This document shows positions 1 through 8,808 of a stretch of DNA of 64,000 nucleotides, one piece after another. The stretch comes from Flavobacterium sp. ENC (lineage in GTDB: Bacteria > Bacteroidota > Bacteroidia > Flavobacteriales > Flavobacteriaceae). A model generated the notes under the pieces. It saw only the letters and a program-made list of their open reading frames with translations. It was not told where the DNA came from and ran no database searches. Both the position numbers and the translations under genes were made by a program. Numbering within the stretch: position 1 is the first letter of the stretch; every line of letters begins with the position of its first letter. Location: positions 682,001-746,000 of the forward strand of contig NZ_JAJMOY010000001.1 in assembly GCF_020991415.1 (NCBI RefSeq), written 5' to 3'.

Positions 1-752
1 TCAAGCGTTTTCATAAAGGTGCGTTTTATCTTGCCGAAGAATTTAATCTGGACATTCTTCCCGTGCTGATCCATGGTGCTTCAGAGGCCATTCCGAAAGG
101 CGATTTTGTCATTCATCACAGTTATCTCACACTTTCAATTTTGGAAAGAATTACACCCGAAAACCTTTCTTTCGGGAAAAATTATGCCGAAAGAACGAAA
201 CAAATAGGTGCTTTTTTCAGGGATCAGTTTAGCCTCCTCCGTCAGCAATTAGAAGGTCCTGAATACTGGAAAAAAATGCTTCTTCACAGTTATGATTACA
301 AAGAAATTGAAATCATAAAGAGTGTGAAAAGCAATCTGAAAAATCATTTAGAAACGTATCATCAGCTTAACAGGCATCTTTCGGCGAAAGCCAGAATATT
401 GCATTTGTCGGATGATTACGGACAACTGGATGTTTTACTGGCTTTGCAGGAACCACAGCGAAAAATAGATTCTTTTCATTATGACGAAGAAAAATCAGCC
501 GTGGCCAAAACCAATTATATCGTCACAAAAAGAAAAATCTCTTATCTGGAAAATATAGAAACCGCATTCGAAAATCAATATGATGCTGTTTTAATTTCTG
601 ATGAAAATTATAAAAATGAGGCTGACAAAATTATTTGCCTTACTTCAACGGTAATTTTAATGGATAGTCCCCGTTTAAAAGACACTTTTACTAACTTTGG
701 TTTTCATGCTGTTTTGGATGAAGATGGGCTAATTATATTAAAGAAAAACTAG
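1..752 (+). CDS. C-terminal part of MMPL exporter / lysophospholipid acyltransferase / methyltransferase fusion (5' end outside window)
   Basis: The open frame enters the window already coding: bases before the first ATG (63) read KGAFYLAEEFNLDILPVLIHGA in frame, the end of a PlsC-type glycerolipid acyltransferase domain. The remaining ~200 residues contain a weak Rossmann-like stretch (ILHLSDDYGQLDVL) that fits a degenerate SAM-methyltransferase. Flavobacterial flexirubin clusters carry a trifunctional protein with exactly this order (MMPL transporter, acyltransferase, methyltransferase), so I infer this is its tail and that the real start lies upstream of base 1. The next gene begins 2 bases after the stop, so they are co-transcribed. 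The methyltransferase assignment is the weaker half. Confidence 0.8.
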   Translation, partial: KRFHKGAFYLAEEFNLDILPVLIHGASEAIPKGDFVIHHSYLTLSILERITPENLSFGKNYAERTKQIGAFFRDQFSLLRQQLEGPEYWKKMLLHSYDYKEIEIIKSVKSNLKNHLETYHQLNRHLSAKARILHLSDDYGQLDVLLALQEPQRKIDSFHYDEEKSAVAKTNYIVTKRKISYLENIETAFENQYDAVLISDENYKNEADKIICLTSTVILMDSPRLKDTFTNFGFHAVLDEDGLIILKKN

Positions 753-753
753 A

Positions 754-2271
754 ATGAAAGAACATTACGATGTAGTGATAGTTGGTAGCGGTTTAGGCGG
801 ATTGGTGTCGTCTATAATTCTGGCTAAAGAAGGCTATAGCGTTTGTGTGCTTGAAAAAAACAATCAATATGGCGGAAACCTGCAGACTTTTGTACGCGAC
901 AAGACAATTTTTGATACCGGAATTCATTACATCGGAGGATTGAATGAAGGGCAAAACCTCTACAAATATTTCAAATATCTCGGAATAATTGATCATTTGA
1001 ATTTAAAAAGATTAGATGAAAATGGTTTCGATATGATCACTTTTGAAGATGATACAACCGAATATCCCCATGCGCAGGGCTATGATAATTTTGTAAAACA
1101 ATTAGAAAATTATTTTCCTCAGGAAAAAACAAATCTTGAAGCTTACTGCCAGAAAATAAGAACGATCTGCGATTCATTTCCACTTTATAATTTAGAGTGG
1201 GAAGGCAAATATGACAATGCCATTTTAGAATTAAACGCTAAAGCAACTATTGACGAATTTACGCAAAACGAAAAGCTACGAGCGGTTCTTGGCGGCTCCA
1301 ATTTTTTGTATGCCGGAATAGCAGACAAATCGCCTTTTTATGTTCACGCCCTTTCTGTAAACTCTTATATTCAGAGTTCCTGGCGTTGTATCAATGGCGG
1401 AAGTCAGATTACCAAACAACTCCTGAAGCAGCTCAAAAAACACGGAGGCGAATTTTACAAACATAAAGAAGTAACTCATTTTCCTGTCGAAAACAACAAA
1501 GTAACGGCTGTAAAAATGAAAGACGGAACGCAGGTTTCAGGCACTTATTTTATTTCGAATATCGAACCGAAAACTACCTTAAAGATGGTTGGCGAAGAAA
1601 ACTTCAGGAAATCTTTCTACAGCCGGATTCAGAGCCTGGAAGGTGTGATTTCTGCATTTAGTCTTTATATTGTTTTTAAACCTAAATGTTTCAGATACAT
1701 CAATCATAATTATTATCATTTTAAGAAGAGTACCGAAGTCTGGACTTCCCATGAATACAATGAAGAGACCTGGCCAAAAGCGTACATGGCGTCGATGAAT
1801 GCTTCTAAAAAAGAAGAAGAATGGGCAGAAGGAATGACTTTTATTACCTACATGAAGTTTGACGATGTTCTGACATGGAGCGACACATACAATACCGCGG
1901 CTGAAAAAAATGAGAGAGGGGAAAGTTACGAGGAATTTAAGTCCCGAAAGGCAGCCAGATTTTTAGATGAAATTGAAATAAAATTTCCGGGAATAAGAGA
2001 TTGTATCCGGTCCGTACATACTTCAACACCGCTTTCTTACCGAGATTATATTGGTGGTGACAGAGGTAATATGTATGGTTATGTAAAGGATTCCAACAAT
2101 CCGATGAAAACCCTGATTGCCTCCAAAACCAAATTAGATAACCTGTACCTTACGGGGCAGAGTATCAATATGCATGGCGTTCTGGGCGTAACAATCGGAG
2201 CTGTCGTAACCTGTTCGGAAATTGTCGGAAAAGAATATCTTGTAAACAAAATCAACCAGGCATCTGAATAA
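754..2271 (+). CDS. Phytoene-desaturase-like FAD-dependent oxidoreductase (flexirubin-type cluster)
   Basis: 505 aa amine-oxidase/CrtI-type flavoenzyme. The N-terminus has a dinucleotide-binding GSGLGG motif (residues ~11-16) followed by LEKNNQYGG, and the C-terminus has the matching FAD-contact stretch LYLTGQSINMHGVLG (~465-480). It would desaturate or isomerise a polyene or isoprenoid-like chain. Such an enzyme is a regular member of flexirubin/aryl-polyene loci. It lies between the exporter/acyltransferase fusion and a lipoprotein hydrolase, with gaps of 2 and 8 bases, which supports one operon. The exact substrate is inferred from context and cannot be read from the sequence. Confidence 0.87.
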   Translation: MKEHYDVVIVGSGLGGLVSSIILAKEGYSVCVLEKNNQYGGNLQTFVRDKTIFDTGIHYIGGLNEGQNLYKYFKYLGIIDHLNLKRLDENGFDMITFEDDTTEYPHAQGYDNFVKQLENYFPQEKTNLEAYCQKIRTICDSFPLYNLEWEGKYDNAILELNAKATIDEFTQNEKLRAVLGGSNFLYAGIADKSPFYVHALSVNSYIQSSWRCINGGSQITKQLLKQLKKHGGEFYKHKEVTHFPVENNKVTAVKMKDGTQVSGTYFISNIEPKTTLKMVGEENFRKSFYSRIQSLEGVISAFSLYIVFKPKCFRYINHNYYHFKKSTEVWTSHEYNEETWPKAYMASMNASKKEEEWAEGMTFITYMKFDDVLTWSDTYNTAAEKNERGESYEEFKSRKAARFLDEIEIKFPGIRDCIRSVHTSTPLSYRDYIGGDRGNMYGYVKDSNNPMKTLIASKTKLDNLYLTGQSINMHGVLGVTIGAVVTCSEIVGKEYLVNKINQASE

Positions 2272-2279
2272 TTAGCGCT

Positions 2280-3941
2280 ATGAACACCCGGATCCATCTA
2301 CTTTTCTTCATTGGTTTATTAGGAGTATTGGTTTCCTGTGGTACCTCCAAATCACAAAAGCATTTGCCCGATATTGCGCATTACGAAGCCGCAAAACCAA
2401 TTGTTACAAAAGTATCCGACAGTATTTTTCTTTCCGGTAAAAATTCACTTTTAAAAAACAAACAAGGTCTCTGGGAGTTATACGTTGAAGGAAATCCCCT
2501 TGAAATTGGTCTTGTAACCGGAGCCCTTTCCGATTCGCTTTTAAAAAAGCAGGAACAGATTTTTTTCTCCCGGATTGAAGATTTTGTTCCTTCGAAATTC
2601 AGGCAAAGACTGCTTCGCAATTTTCTTAAATGGTATAACAGAAAATTATATCAGAATGTACCGGATGAATATCAAACGGAAATTTATGGCGTTTCGCAAT
2701 ATGCGTCTCATGATTTCGACAATTTAGCCCCGCAATACCAACGGAACTTATATTTGCATGCCGCACACGATATTGGTCATGCTTTACAGGATCTGGCTTT
2801 GGTGGGCTGCTCCTCTTTTGCTGCCTGGGGCGAAAAATCTGAAGATGGGAATTTAATTCTGGGCCGCAATTTTGATTTTTATATAAATGATGCTTTCGCC
2901 GAGAATAAAATAGTCGCTTTTATAAATCCGAAGGAGGGTCATCCTTTTATGATGGTAACCTGGCCGGGCATGATCGGCGCTGTTTCGGGAATGAATAAAG
3001 AAGGCCTGACCGTGACCATAAATGCCGGGAAATCCAAAATTCCAATAACTGCCAAAACCCCGATTTCTATCCTGACAAGAGAAATTTTGCAGTATGCCGC
3101 AAATATCGATGAAGCGATTGCTATTGCCAAAAAAAGAAAGGTCTTTGTTTCAGAATCTATAATGGTAGGGAGTGCTCAGGACAACAAAGCTGTTTTGATC
3201 GAAGTCTCACCGGAAAAAATGGACGTGTATGATGTTCCAAACACCAGTCAGTTAATTTGTTCGAACCATTTTCAGAGTGATGCTTTTAAAAATGACGAAA
3301 GAAACCAAATGCAAATTGCCAATAGCCATTCGAAATATCGCTTTGACAGAATGCAGGAACTTATTGCAGAAAACCCAAAACTTAATCCCGAAATTGCATC
3401 CCAAATTCTAAGAAATAAAGAGGGCCTGCACAATATGGCTTTGGGTTACGGCAATGAAAAAGCCTTAAATCAACTGATGGCACATCACGGGATTATATTT
3501 AAACCCAAAGAAAAAATGGTCTGGGTTTCTGCAAATCCGTATCAGATGGGGGAATTTGTCTGTTATAATCTGGACTCCGTTTTTAACAACAGAAAAAACG
3601 GAACTGTTCTTTCATTTGAAGAAGAAAAGCGAAACATTGCCAAAGATCCTTTTTTGGAAACCGCAGCTTTTAAAAACTATCAGAAATTCAGAATTGAAGA
3701 TCACAAAATAGATTCGTACCTGAGAAATAAAAAAGAAATCCCTTTTGATTTTATCCGGAATTACCAATCTTTAAACCCGGATTATTGGGTTGTATATTAT
3801 AAAGCAGGATTGTATTTTTACCAAAAGAAATACTTCCGGCTGGCTCAGGAAAATTTTGAAAAAGCGCTAACCAAAGAAATTACAACTGTTCCTGATAAAG
3901 AAGCAATTGAAAAATATTTAAAAAAAATCAGAAGAAAATGA
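2280..3941 (+). CDS. C45-family (penicillin acyltransferase-like) NTN hydrolase lipoprotein
   Basis: 553 aa. The first 20 residues are a lipoprotein signal ending VLVSC (Cys20). The central region has a candidate autoprocessing nucleophile in GCSSFAAWG (Cys177), followed by NLILGRNFDFYIN and GMIGAVSGMNKEGL, the pattern of the acyl-CoA:6-aminopenicillanate acyltransferase/choloylglycine-like NTN-hydrolase fold. If Cys177 is the new N-terminus after self-cleavage, the ~175-residue propeptide would keep the lipid anchor. The end (NYQSLNPDYWVVYYKAGLY) looks TPR-like. It is co-transcribed with pigment genes and overlaps the next start by 4 bases, so a role in transferring or hydrolysing an acyl-type product in the envelope is a fair inference. 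Confidence 0.82.
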   Translation: MNTRIHLLFFIGLLGVLVSCGTSKSQKHLPDIAHYEAAKPIVTKVSDSIFLSGKNSLLKNKQGLWELYVEGNPLEIGLVTGALSDSLLKKQEQIFFSRIEDFVPSKFRQRLLRNFLKWYNRKLYQNVPDEYQTEIYGVSQYASHDFDNLAPQYQRNLYLHAAHDIGHALQDLALVGCSSFAAWGEKSEDGNLILGRNFDFYINDAFAENKIVAFINPKEGHPFMMVTWPGMIGAVSGMNKEGLTVTINAGKSKIPITAKTPISILTREILQYAANIDEAIAIAKKRKVFVSESIMVGSAQDNKAVLIEVSPEKMDVYDVPNTSQLICSNHFQSDAFKNDERNQMQIANSHSKYRFDRMQELIAENPKLNPEIASQILRNKEGLHNMALGYGNEKALNQLMAHHGIIFKPKEKMVWVSANPYQMGEFVCYNLDSVFNNRKNGTVLSFEEEKRNIAKDPFLETAAFKNYQKFRIEDHKIDSYLRNKKEIPFDFIRNYQSLNPDYWVVYYKAGLYFYQKKYFRLAQENFEKALTKEITTVPDKEAIEKYLKKIRRK

Positions 3942-5233
3942 AAATGATTCCATCAATAGAAAAGGATTCTTTAGAACAGATTAAAAATTTTCAGGAGCAG
4001 AAATTAGCAGAACTTTTGACCTATATCAGTCAGAATTCCCCTTTTTACAAAAGACTTTTCGCAGGGCAGCATATTGATATTTCAAAAATAAAAACTTTGG
4101 AAGATTTACAGCATTTGCCTGTCACAACAAAAGAAGATTTACAGCAGTACAACGATGATTTTTTATGCGTTCCGCAGCATAAAATTATTGATTATGCTTC
4201 TACTTCAGGAACTCTGGGAGATCCTGTTACTTTTGGTCTGACCGATTCTGACCTGGACCGACTGGCCTATAATGAAGCCATTTCGTTTGCCTGTGCCGGA
4301 ATTGAAGAGGGTGACGTGGTGCAATTAATGACGACAATCGACCGAAAATTTATGGCCGGCCTGGCGTATTTTTTAGGCTTACGAAAACTGAAAGTCGGCG
4401 TGATTCGCGTGGGAGCCGGAATTCCGGAATTGCAGTGGGATTCGATTTTAAAATATAAGCCTTCCTATTTAATTACGGTTCCTTCTTTTTTACTGAAGCT
4501 AATTGAATATGCAGAAGCGCACGGAATTGACTATAATAATTCAAGTATAAAAGGCGCCATCTGCATTGGGGAATCGCTCAGAAATCAGGATTTTTCGATG
4601 AATATTTTATCCAGTAAAATCACCGAAAAGTGGAATATAAAGTTGTTTTCGACTTATGCTTCTACCGAAATGAGTACGGCTTTTACCGAATGCGAACATG
4701 GCATTGGCGGTCATCACCATCCGGAACTAATCATTGTGGAAGTGCTGGACGAAAATAATATTCCTGTAAAAGAAGGTGAAATTGGCGAATTGACTTTTAC
4801 CACTTTAGGCATTGAAGCTATGCCTTTACTGCGTTTTAAAACCGGCGATATTGTACAGTTGCACAACAGCCCTTGTGCCTGCGGAAGAAATACACTGCGT
4901 GTTGGTCCGGTTGTCGGGCGTAAAAAGCAAATGATTAAATACAAAGGAACAACACTTTATCCGCCTGCCATGAATGACGTTTTAAGCGGTTTTGACAATA
5001 TCGAAAATCATATCATTGAGATTTCCACCAACGACTTAGGAACCGATGAAATTCTAATCAAAATTGCCGTAAAAAATCAAACTCCTGAATTTTTACAGGA
5101 AATTAAAGATCATTTCAGGGCCAAATTAAGAGTGACGCCAAAGATAGAATTTGCTGCAAAAGAAACTTTAAATCCTATGGTTTTTAACCCAATGAGCCGA
5201 AAACCAATTCGCTTTTTTGATTACAGAGTTTAG
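3938..5233 (+). CDS. Phenylacetate-CoA ligase-like adenylate-forming enzyme (flexirubin-type cluster)
   Basis: 431 aa member of the PaaK/CapK branch of AMP-binding enzymes. Visible are the ATP-binding loop STSGTLGDP (residues 88-96), the acyl-adenylate motif YASTE, and FKTGDI followed by CACGR, a cysteine cluster common in PaaK. It would activate an aromatic or other carboxylic acid as adenylate/CoA ester. Its ATG overlaps the stop of the NTN hydrolase (ATGA), so it is translationally coupled and closes the pigment-type operon. Flexirubin contains an aryl-polyene acid and a dialkylresorcinol joined by an ester, so activation of the polyene acid is one possible role. That role is inferred from context. 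Confidence 0.85.
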   Translation: MKMIPSIEKDSLEQIKNFQEQKLAELLTYISQNSPFYKRLFAGQHIDISKIKTLEDLQHLPVTTKEDLQQYNDDFLCVPQHKIIDYASTSGTLGDPVTFGLTDSDLDRLAYNEAISFACAGIEEGDVVQLMTTIDRKFMAGLAYFLGLRKLKVGVIRVGAGIPELQWDSILKYKPSYLITVPSFLLKLIEYAEAHGIDYNNSSIKGAICIGESLRNQDFSMNILSSKITEKWNIKLFSTYASTEMSTAFTECEHGIGGHHHPELIIVEVLDENNIPVKEGEIGELTFTTLGIEAMPLLRFKTGDIVQLHNSPCACGRNTLRVGPVVGRKKQMIKYKGTTLYPPAMNDVLSGFDNIENHIIEISTNDLGTDEILIKIAVKNQTPEFLQEIKDHFRAKLRVTPKIEFAAKETLNPMVFNPMSRKPIRFFDYRV

Positions 5234-5239
5234 CGGAAA

Positions 5240-5330
5240 GGGACAAAGTTACAGAGTTCAGAGGAATAAAGGTTCTTAAAAGCCTGGCATAAAACCTTTG
5301 AACCTTTGTCGCTCTGAACCTTTGAACCTC
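5240..5330. repeat. Flavobacterial dispersed intergenic repeat with inverted ACAAAG/AACCTTTG elements
   Basis: Between the pigment operon and dusB, short words recur on both strands: acaaag, cagag, ttcagagg and aaaggttc on the left, then aacctttg, aacctttgtcg, ctctgaacc and aacctttg on the right. The halves are imperfect reverse complements and could fold into a long weak hairpin, ending the upstream transcript. The wording resembles repeats I associate with Flavobacterium intergenic DNA, but copy number cannot be counted here. Confidence 0.5.
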
Positions 5331-5332
5331 AA

Positions 5333-5366
5333 TTTGATACAAATTAAACTAAATGTTGTAATTTTG
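5333..5366 (+). promoter_or_regulatory. Bacteroidetes-type promoter for dusB
   Basis: TTTG at 5333-5336 and TAATTTTG at 5359-5366 match the -33 (TTTG/TTG) and -7 (TAnnTTTG) boxes with 22 bases between. The initiation site should fall near 5371-5375, which puts the dusB start at 5382 and excludes the in-frame upstream codons. Confidence 0.75.
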
Positions 5367-5381
5367 CACAAAATATTGAAG

Positions 5382-6374
5382 ATGGTCAAGATTGGCAACA
5401 TAGAATTACCCGAATTTCCTTTACTACTCGCTCCGATGGAAGATGTGAGCGATCCGCCGTTTCGCAGATTATGCAAAACGCATGGCGCTGACTTAATGTA
5501 TTCTGAATTTATTTCGTCGGAAGGATTGATTCGTGATGCGATCAAAAGTCGAATGAAGCTGGATATTTTTGATTACGAACGTCCGGTTGGAATCCAGATT
5601 TTTGGCGGTGATGAAGAAGCGATGGCACTTTCGTCTAAAATCGTTACAACCGTAAAACCTGATTTAGTGGATATCAATTTCGGATGTCCGGTAAAAAAAG
5701 TCGTTTGTAAAGGTGCCGGTGCAGGAGTTTTAAAAGATGTGGATTTGATGGTGCGTTTAACAAAAGCGGTTATCAGAAGCACCGATTTACCGGTTACGGT
5801 AAAAACACGTCTGGGCTGGGATGACAACTCTATTAATATTGATGAAGTTGCCGAAAGGTTACAGGATATTGGTGTTCAGGCTTTAACGATTCACGCCAGA
5901 ACCCGCGCTCAAATGTATAAAGGTCACGCCGACTGGTCGCACATTGCAAGAGTAAAAAACAACCCAAGAATTACAATGCCTATTTTTGGAAATGGCGATA
6001 TCGACAGCCCTGAAAAAGCATTAAAATATAAAAATGAATACGGTATCGACGGAATCATGATTGGTCGTGCCGCCATTGGTTATCCGTGGATTTTTAACGA
6101 AATTAAACACTATTTTAAAACCGGTGAGCATTTAGCTGCCCCAACGGTTGGTGATCGTGTAGAAGCCGCCAGAAATCATTTGCAATGGTCTATGGACTGG
6201 AAAGGCGAACGCTTGGGAATTGTGGAAATGCGCCGTCATTATACCAATTATTTCAAAGGAATTCATTCGTTTAAAGAATACAAACAAAAACTGGTAACGA
6301 CTGATGAGCCTGAAATTTTATTCGCTATCATGGATGAAATAAAAGAGGTTTACGCCGGATACGAGTTTGTGTAA
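5382..6374 (+). CDS. dusB: tRNA-dihydrouridine synthase B
   Basis: 330 aa FMN-dependent enzyme that reduces uridines in the tRNA D-loop to dihydrouridine. It shows the Dus signature in order: LLAPMEDVSDPPFRRLC at the N-terminus, GIQIFGG, DINFGCPVKKV with the catalytic-loop cysteine, TVKTRLGWDD, IHARTRAQMYKG and the phosphate-binding GIMIGRAAIGYPW. A longer reading frame opens at 5298, but the promoter boxes end at 5366 and the family N-terminus aligns with MVKIGNIELP, so ATG 5382 is chosen. It is a single-gene unit bordered by intergenic repeats on both sides and converges with the amidase gene. Confidence 0.95.
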   Translation: MVKIGNIELPEFPLLLAPMEDVSDPPFRRLCKTHGADLMYSEFISSEGLIRDAIKSRMKLDIFDYERPVGIQIFGGDEEAMALSSKIVTTVKPDLVDINFGCPVKKVVCKGAGAGVLKDVDLMVRLTKAVIRSTDLPVTVKTRLGWDDNSINIDEVAERLQDIGVQALTIHARTRAQMYKGHADWSHIARVKNNPRITMPIFGNGDIDSPEKALKYKNEYGIDGIMIGRAAIGYPWIFNEIKHYFKTGEHLAAPTVGDRVEAARNHLQWSMDWKGERLGIVEMRRHYTNYFKGIHSFKEYKQKLVTTDEPEILFAIMDEIKEVYAGYEFV

Positions 6375-6383
6375 AAAATAATT

Positions 6384-6523
6384 TTAACCGCAAGGAACGC
6401 TAAGATTTCTATCCTGGCAGTATAAAAATGCAAAGTTCGCAAAGCTATAATTGCTATAGCCTTGCGAACTTTGCGTTTATATAGATTCCTATAAATAAAA
6501 AAACTGGCGTTCTTTGCGGTTAA
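6384..6523. repeat. Nested long inverted repeat between convergent genes
   Basis: Two hairpins are nested. The outer arms are TTAACCGCAAGGAACGC (6384-6400) and its near-complement (6507-6523), 16 of 17 pairs. The inner arms, 20 bases each at 6430-6449 and 6455-6474, are built on GCAAAGTTCGCAA and have one mismatch around a 5-base loop. It sits between dusB (+) and the amidase gene (-), so it can act as a two-way terminator, and its words look like a Flavobacterium dispersed repeat. Confidence 0.75.
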
Positions 6524-6535
6524 ATAATATAGGAT

Positions 6536-7141
6536 TTACTTTAGGGATTCCAAAATATTGGCAGCAATTTCGTTTTGGCCGCTTTCACTGGTCAGGTACA
6601 CCCTGTCCTTGTTGTTGGACAAAAAGCCCATTTCCAAAGTTATGGCGGGACAATTAGAATTTTTAAGCATATAAAAAGGAGCTTCCGTTACTTTTCTTTT
6701 CAAAAGATTTTCTCCTGAAATTCCATTAATGATCTTCTCCGCATTTTCTTTCGACTTTTCGTAAAATTCTTTTTGGGAAGAGATATAGGCTTCAGCTCCA
6801 TTACTTTCCTCGTTTTTTGAAGAGTTAACATGTAAGGAGATTAACAGATCGGGCTTTAGGTTATTGATAATTGAAACCCTCTCGCTTAATTCCATAAAAT
6901 GATCTCCTTCTCGAAGCAGCACAATTTCAATATTGCTGTCTTTATTGAGCGCTTTAATTTTCTTTGAGATAGTTTCCGAAATAGTCTTTTCCTGAAATCC
7001 ATACATTGTTGCTCCGAAATCATGGCCACCATGACCTGCGTCGATTACAATCACTTTTTTTTCTTCTAATGGTCTAAAGGCAAAAAGCCCCAATAATAAT
7101 ACAGTACTAAGAATTCCCAGAATTTTGATATTGGTTTTCAT
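6536..7141 (-). CDS. N-acetylmuramoyl-L-alanine amidase (Amidase_3)
   Basis: 201 aa zinc amidase that cuts the bond between N-acetylmuramic acid and the stem peptide. An N-terminal signal or anchor (ILGILSTVLLLGLFAF) precedes the catalytic domain, which starts IVIDAGHGGHD. The expected zinc ligands and catalytic glutamate are present: His37 (GHGG), Glu51 (QEK), His104 (SLHVN) and Glu170 (LEMGFL). There is no extra binding domain. It is preceded by the MATE gene on the same strand (66-base gap). A degenerate LytM activator is encoded at 11092-12345; such activators switch on Amidase_3 enzymes in other bacteria, but pairing these two is my inference. Confidence 0.9.
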   Translation of the reverse strand: MKTNIKILGILSTVLLLGLFAFRPLEEKKVIVIDAGHGGHDFGATMYGFQEKTISETISKKIKALNKDSNIEIVLLREGDHFMELSERVSIINNLKPDLLISLHVNSSKNEESNGAEAYISSQKEFYEKSKENAEKIINGISGENLLKRKVTEAPFYMLKNSNCPAITLEMGFLSNNKDRVYLTSESGQNEIAANILESLK

Positions 7142-7207
7142 ATTTATTTATGTTTTGGTTCGTTAATTTCAACGAAAATACTACAGAAATATTGTACAAA
7201 AAATAGT

Positions 7208-8635
7208 TTACACCTGAGTCCGTTTCCACTTTCCTCTTTTGTAAAAGAAAATACCCGCCAAAGTTATGGCCGTTTCAGCAACCGGTATCGCAATAAAAAC
7301 ACCCGTTGGTCCCATCTGAAAATGTTTGGCCAATATAAAAGCCAACGGAATCTGAAACAACCAAAAGCCGAAGAAATTAATTCCGGTTGGCGTCCAGGTA
7401 TCTCCTGCCCCGTTGAAGGTATTAATGAGTACCATTCCGATTCCGTAAAAAATAAAACCAATACTCATAATCTGTAAGGCTTCAACAGCAATGGTTTTCA
7501 CCATTTCATCATTGGTAAAAAAGGAAATGATATATTTTCCGAAACATAAGGTGATGACCATGATGGTAGCCATAAAAATTACATTGTATCTGGCAGTGGT
7601 ATAAACCGATTTTTCGGCACGATCAATTCTTTTCGCACCTAAATTTTGTCCCACCAAAGTTGCCGCTGCATTGCTTAAACCCCAGGCCGGAAGGATAAAA
7701 AACATCATGATTCGCAGTGCTGTCTGATATCCCGCAGATCCATGATCGCCTCCCGTTGTTGCCACCAATTGCGCCAGGAAAATCCAGCTGCAGGAGGCAA
7801 TTACAAATTGTAAAACTCCCGGAGCGGCAATTTTTATCAAGGCTTTTATTTGTTTAAAATCGGGGATGAAATATGATGCAATAATCTTTAAAGCACCTTT
7901 GCCAAAAAACAAATGATACAATTGATACAGAACTCCAATACTTCGTCCTAAAGTAGTGGCAATGGCAGCGCCCGTTAATCCGAAAGCCGGGACAGGGCCA
8001 AAACCGTTAATTAATACCGGACATAAAATAATATTGCAAATATTGGCCAGCCACAGACTTTTCATGGCAATGGCCGCATTTCCGGCTCCGCGAAAAATTC
8101 CGTTAATCAGAAATAAAAGCATGATACATAAACTTCCGCCAATCATAATCTGTGTAAATCGGTAACCATGTTCTGCAGCATCCGCAGATGCGCCCATCAG
8201 CAACAGAATATCTTTGGCATAAATAAACCCAAGTACACTCATTACACTATTGATTGCAAAAGCTATAATGATGGCCTGCATACCCGCTTTCGCGGCAGCA
8301 ATCGGGTCTTTCTCCCCAATTCGTCTTGCTACAACGGCTGTTGCGGCCATACTGATACCAATGGCAACAGAATACACGATTGTAATGACAGATTCTGTTA
8401 AACCGACTGTTTGTATCGCAAAACTGCTATGCTCCAAATGCCCGACAAAATATAAATCAACCAGTGCAAACACCGATTCCATCATCATTTCCAAAACCAT
8501 GGGAATGGCCAGGAGAATGACTGCTTTCTTAATGCTTCCGGTCGTATAATCAAAAGATTCGTCTCCTTTGATCGCTAGTTTTAAAGTGGTAAAAATTTTA
8601 GAAAATAAACTCTTTTGTATTGTTGTTTCTGTCAT
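7208..8635 (-). CDS. MATE family multidrug/cation antiporter
   Basis: 475 aa with about 12 hydrophobic helices. The N-terminal helix carries the family stretch AVILLAIPMVLEMMMESVFALVD, and the second half repeats the pattern (IKIAAPGVLQFVIASC), as expected for the two-lobe MATE fold. It would export organic cations or other small molecules in exchange for H+ or Na+; the substrate cannot be inferred. The hydrophilic lead of ~30 residues before the first helix is somewhat long. About 170 AT-rich bases without a gene separate it from the upstream FtsX-like gene. Confidence 0.93.
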   Translation of the reverse strand: MTETTIQKSLFSKIFTTLKLAIKGDESFDYTTGSIKKAVILLAIPMVLEMMMESVFALVDLYFVGHLEHSSFAIQTVGLTESVITIVYSVAIGISMAATAVVARRIGEKDPIAAAKAGMQAIIIAFAINSVMSVLGFIYAKDILLLMGASADAAEHGYRFTQIMIGGSLCIMLLFLINGIFRGAGNAAIAMKSLWLANICNIILCPVLINGFGPVPAFGLTGAAIATTLGRSIGVLYQLYHLFFGKGALKIIASYFIPDFKQIKALIKIAAPGVLQFVIASCSWIFLAQLVATTGGDHGSAGYQTALRIMMFFILPAWGLSNAAATLVGQNLGAKRIDRAEKSVYTTARYNVIFMATIMVITLCFGKYIISFFTNDEMVKTIAVEALQIMSIGFIFYGIGMVLINTFNGAGDTWTPTGINFFGFWLFQIPLAFILAKHFQMGPTGVFIAIPVAETAITLAGIFFYKRGKWKRTQV

Positions 8636-8808
8636 GATATAATAGGATAAATGATAAAATTAGCTCAGATATAATACATCTGAACTGAAGAAAAAAAACG
8701 TAAGTATCCTAATTATTTGAAAAAATAAAAATAGGATTAGGCAGAAACAATCATAGACATGAATTTTTGAGAGGATAAATATAGGTAATTATTTTATACG
8801 GGCCTTTA

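Noticed and set aside
5298..5381. N-terminal extension of DusB
   Set aside because: The in-frame stretch lies over the promoter boxes and repeat DNA and has no match to the Dus family.
7956..8549. Plus-strand frames opposite the MATE gene
   Set aside because: Overlapping frames without start signals or family features; mirror of the real gene.
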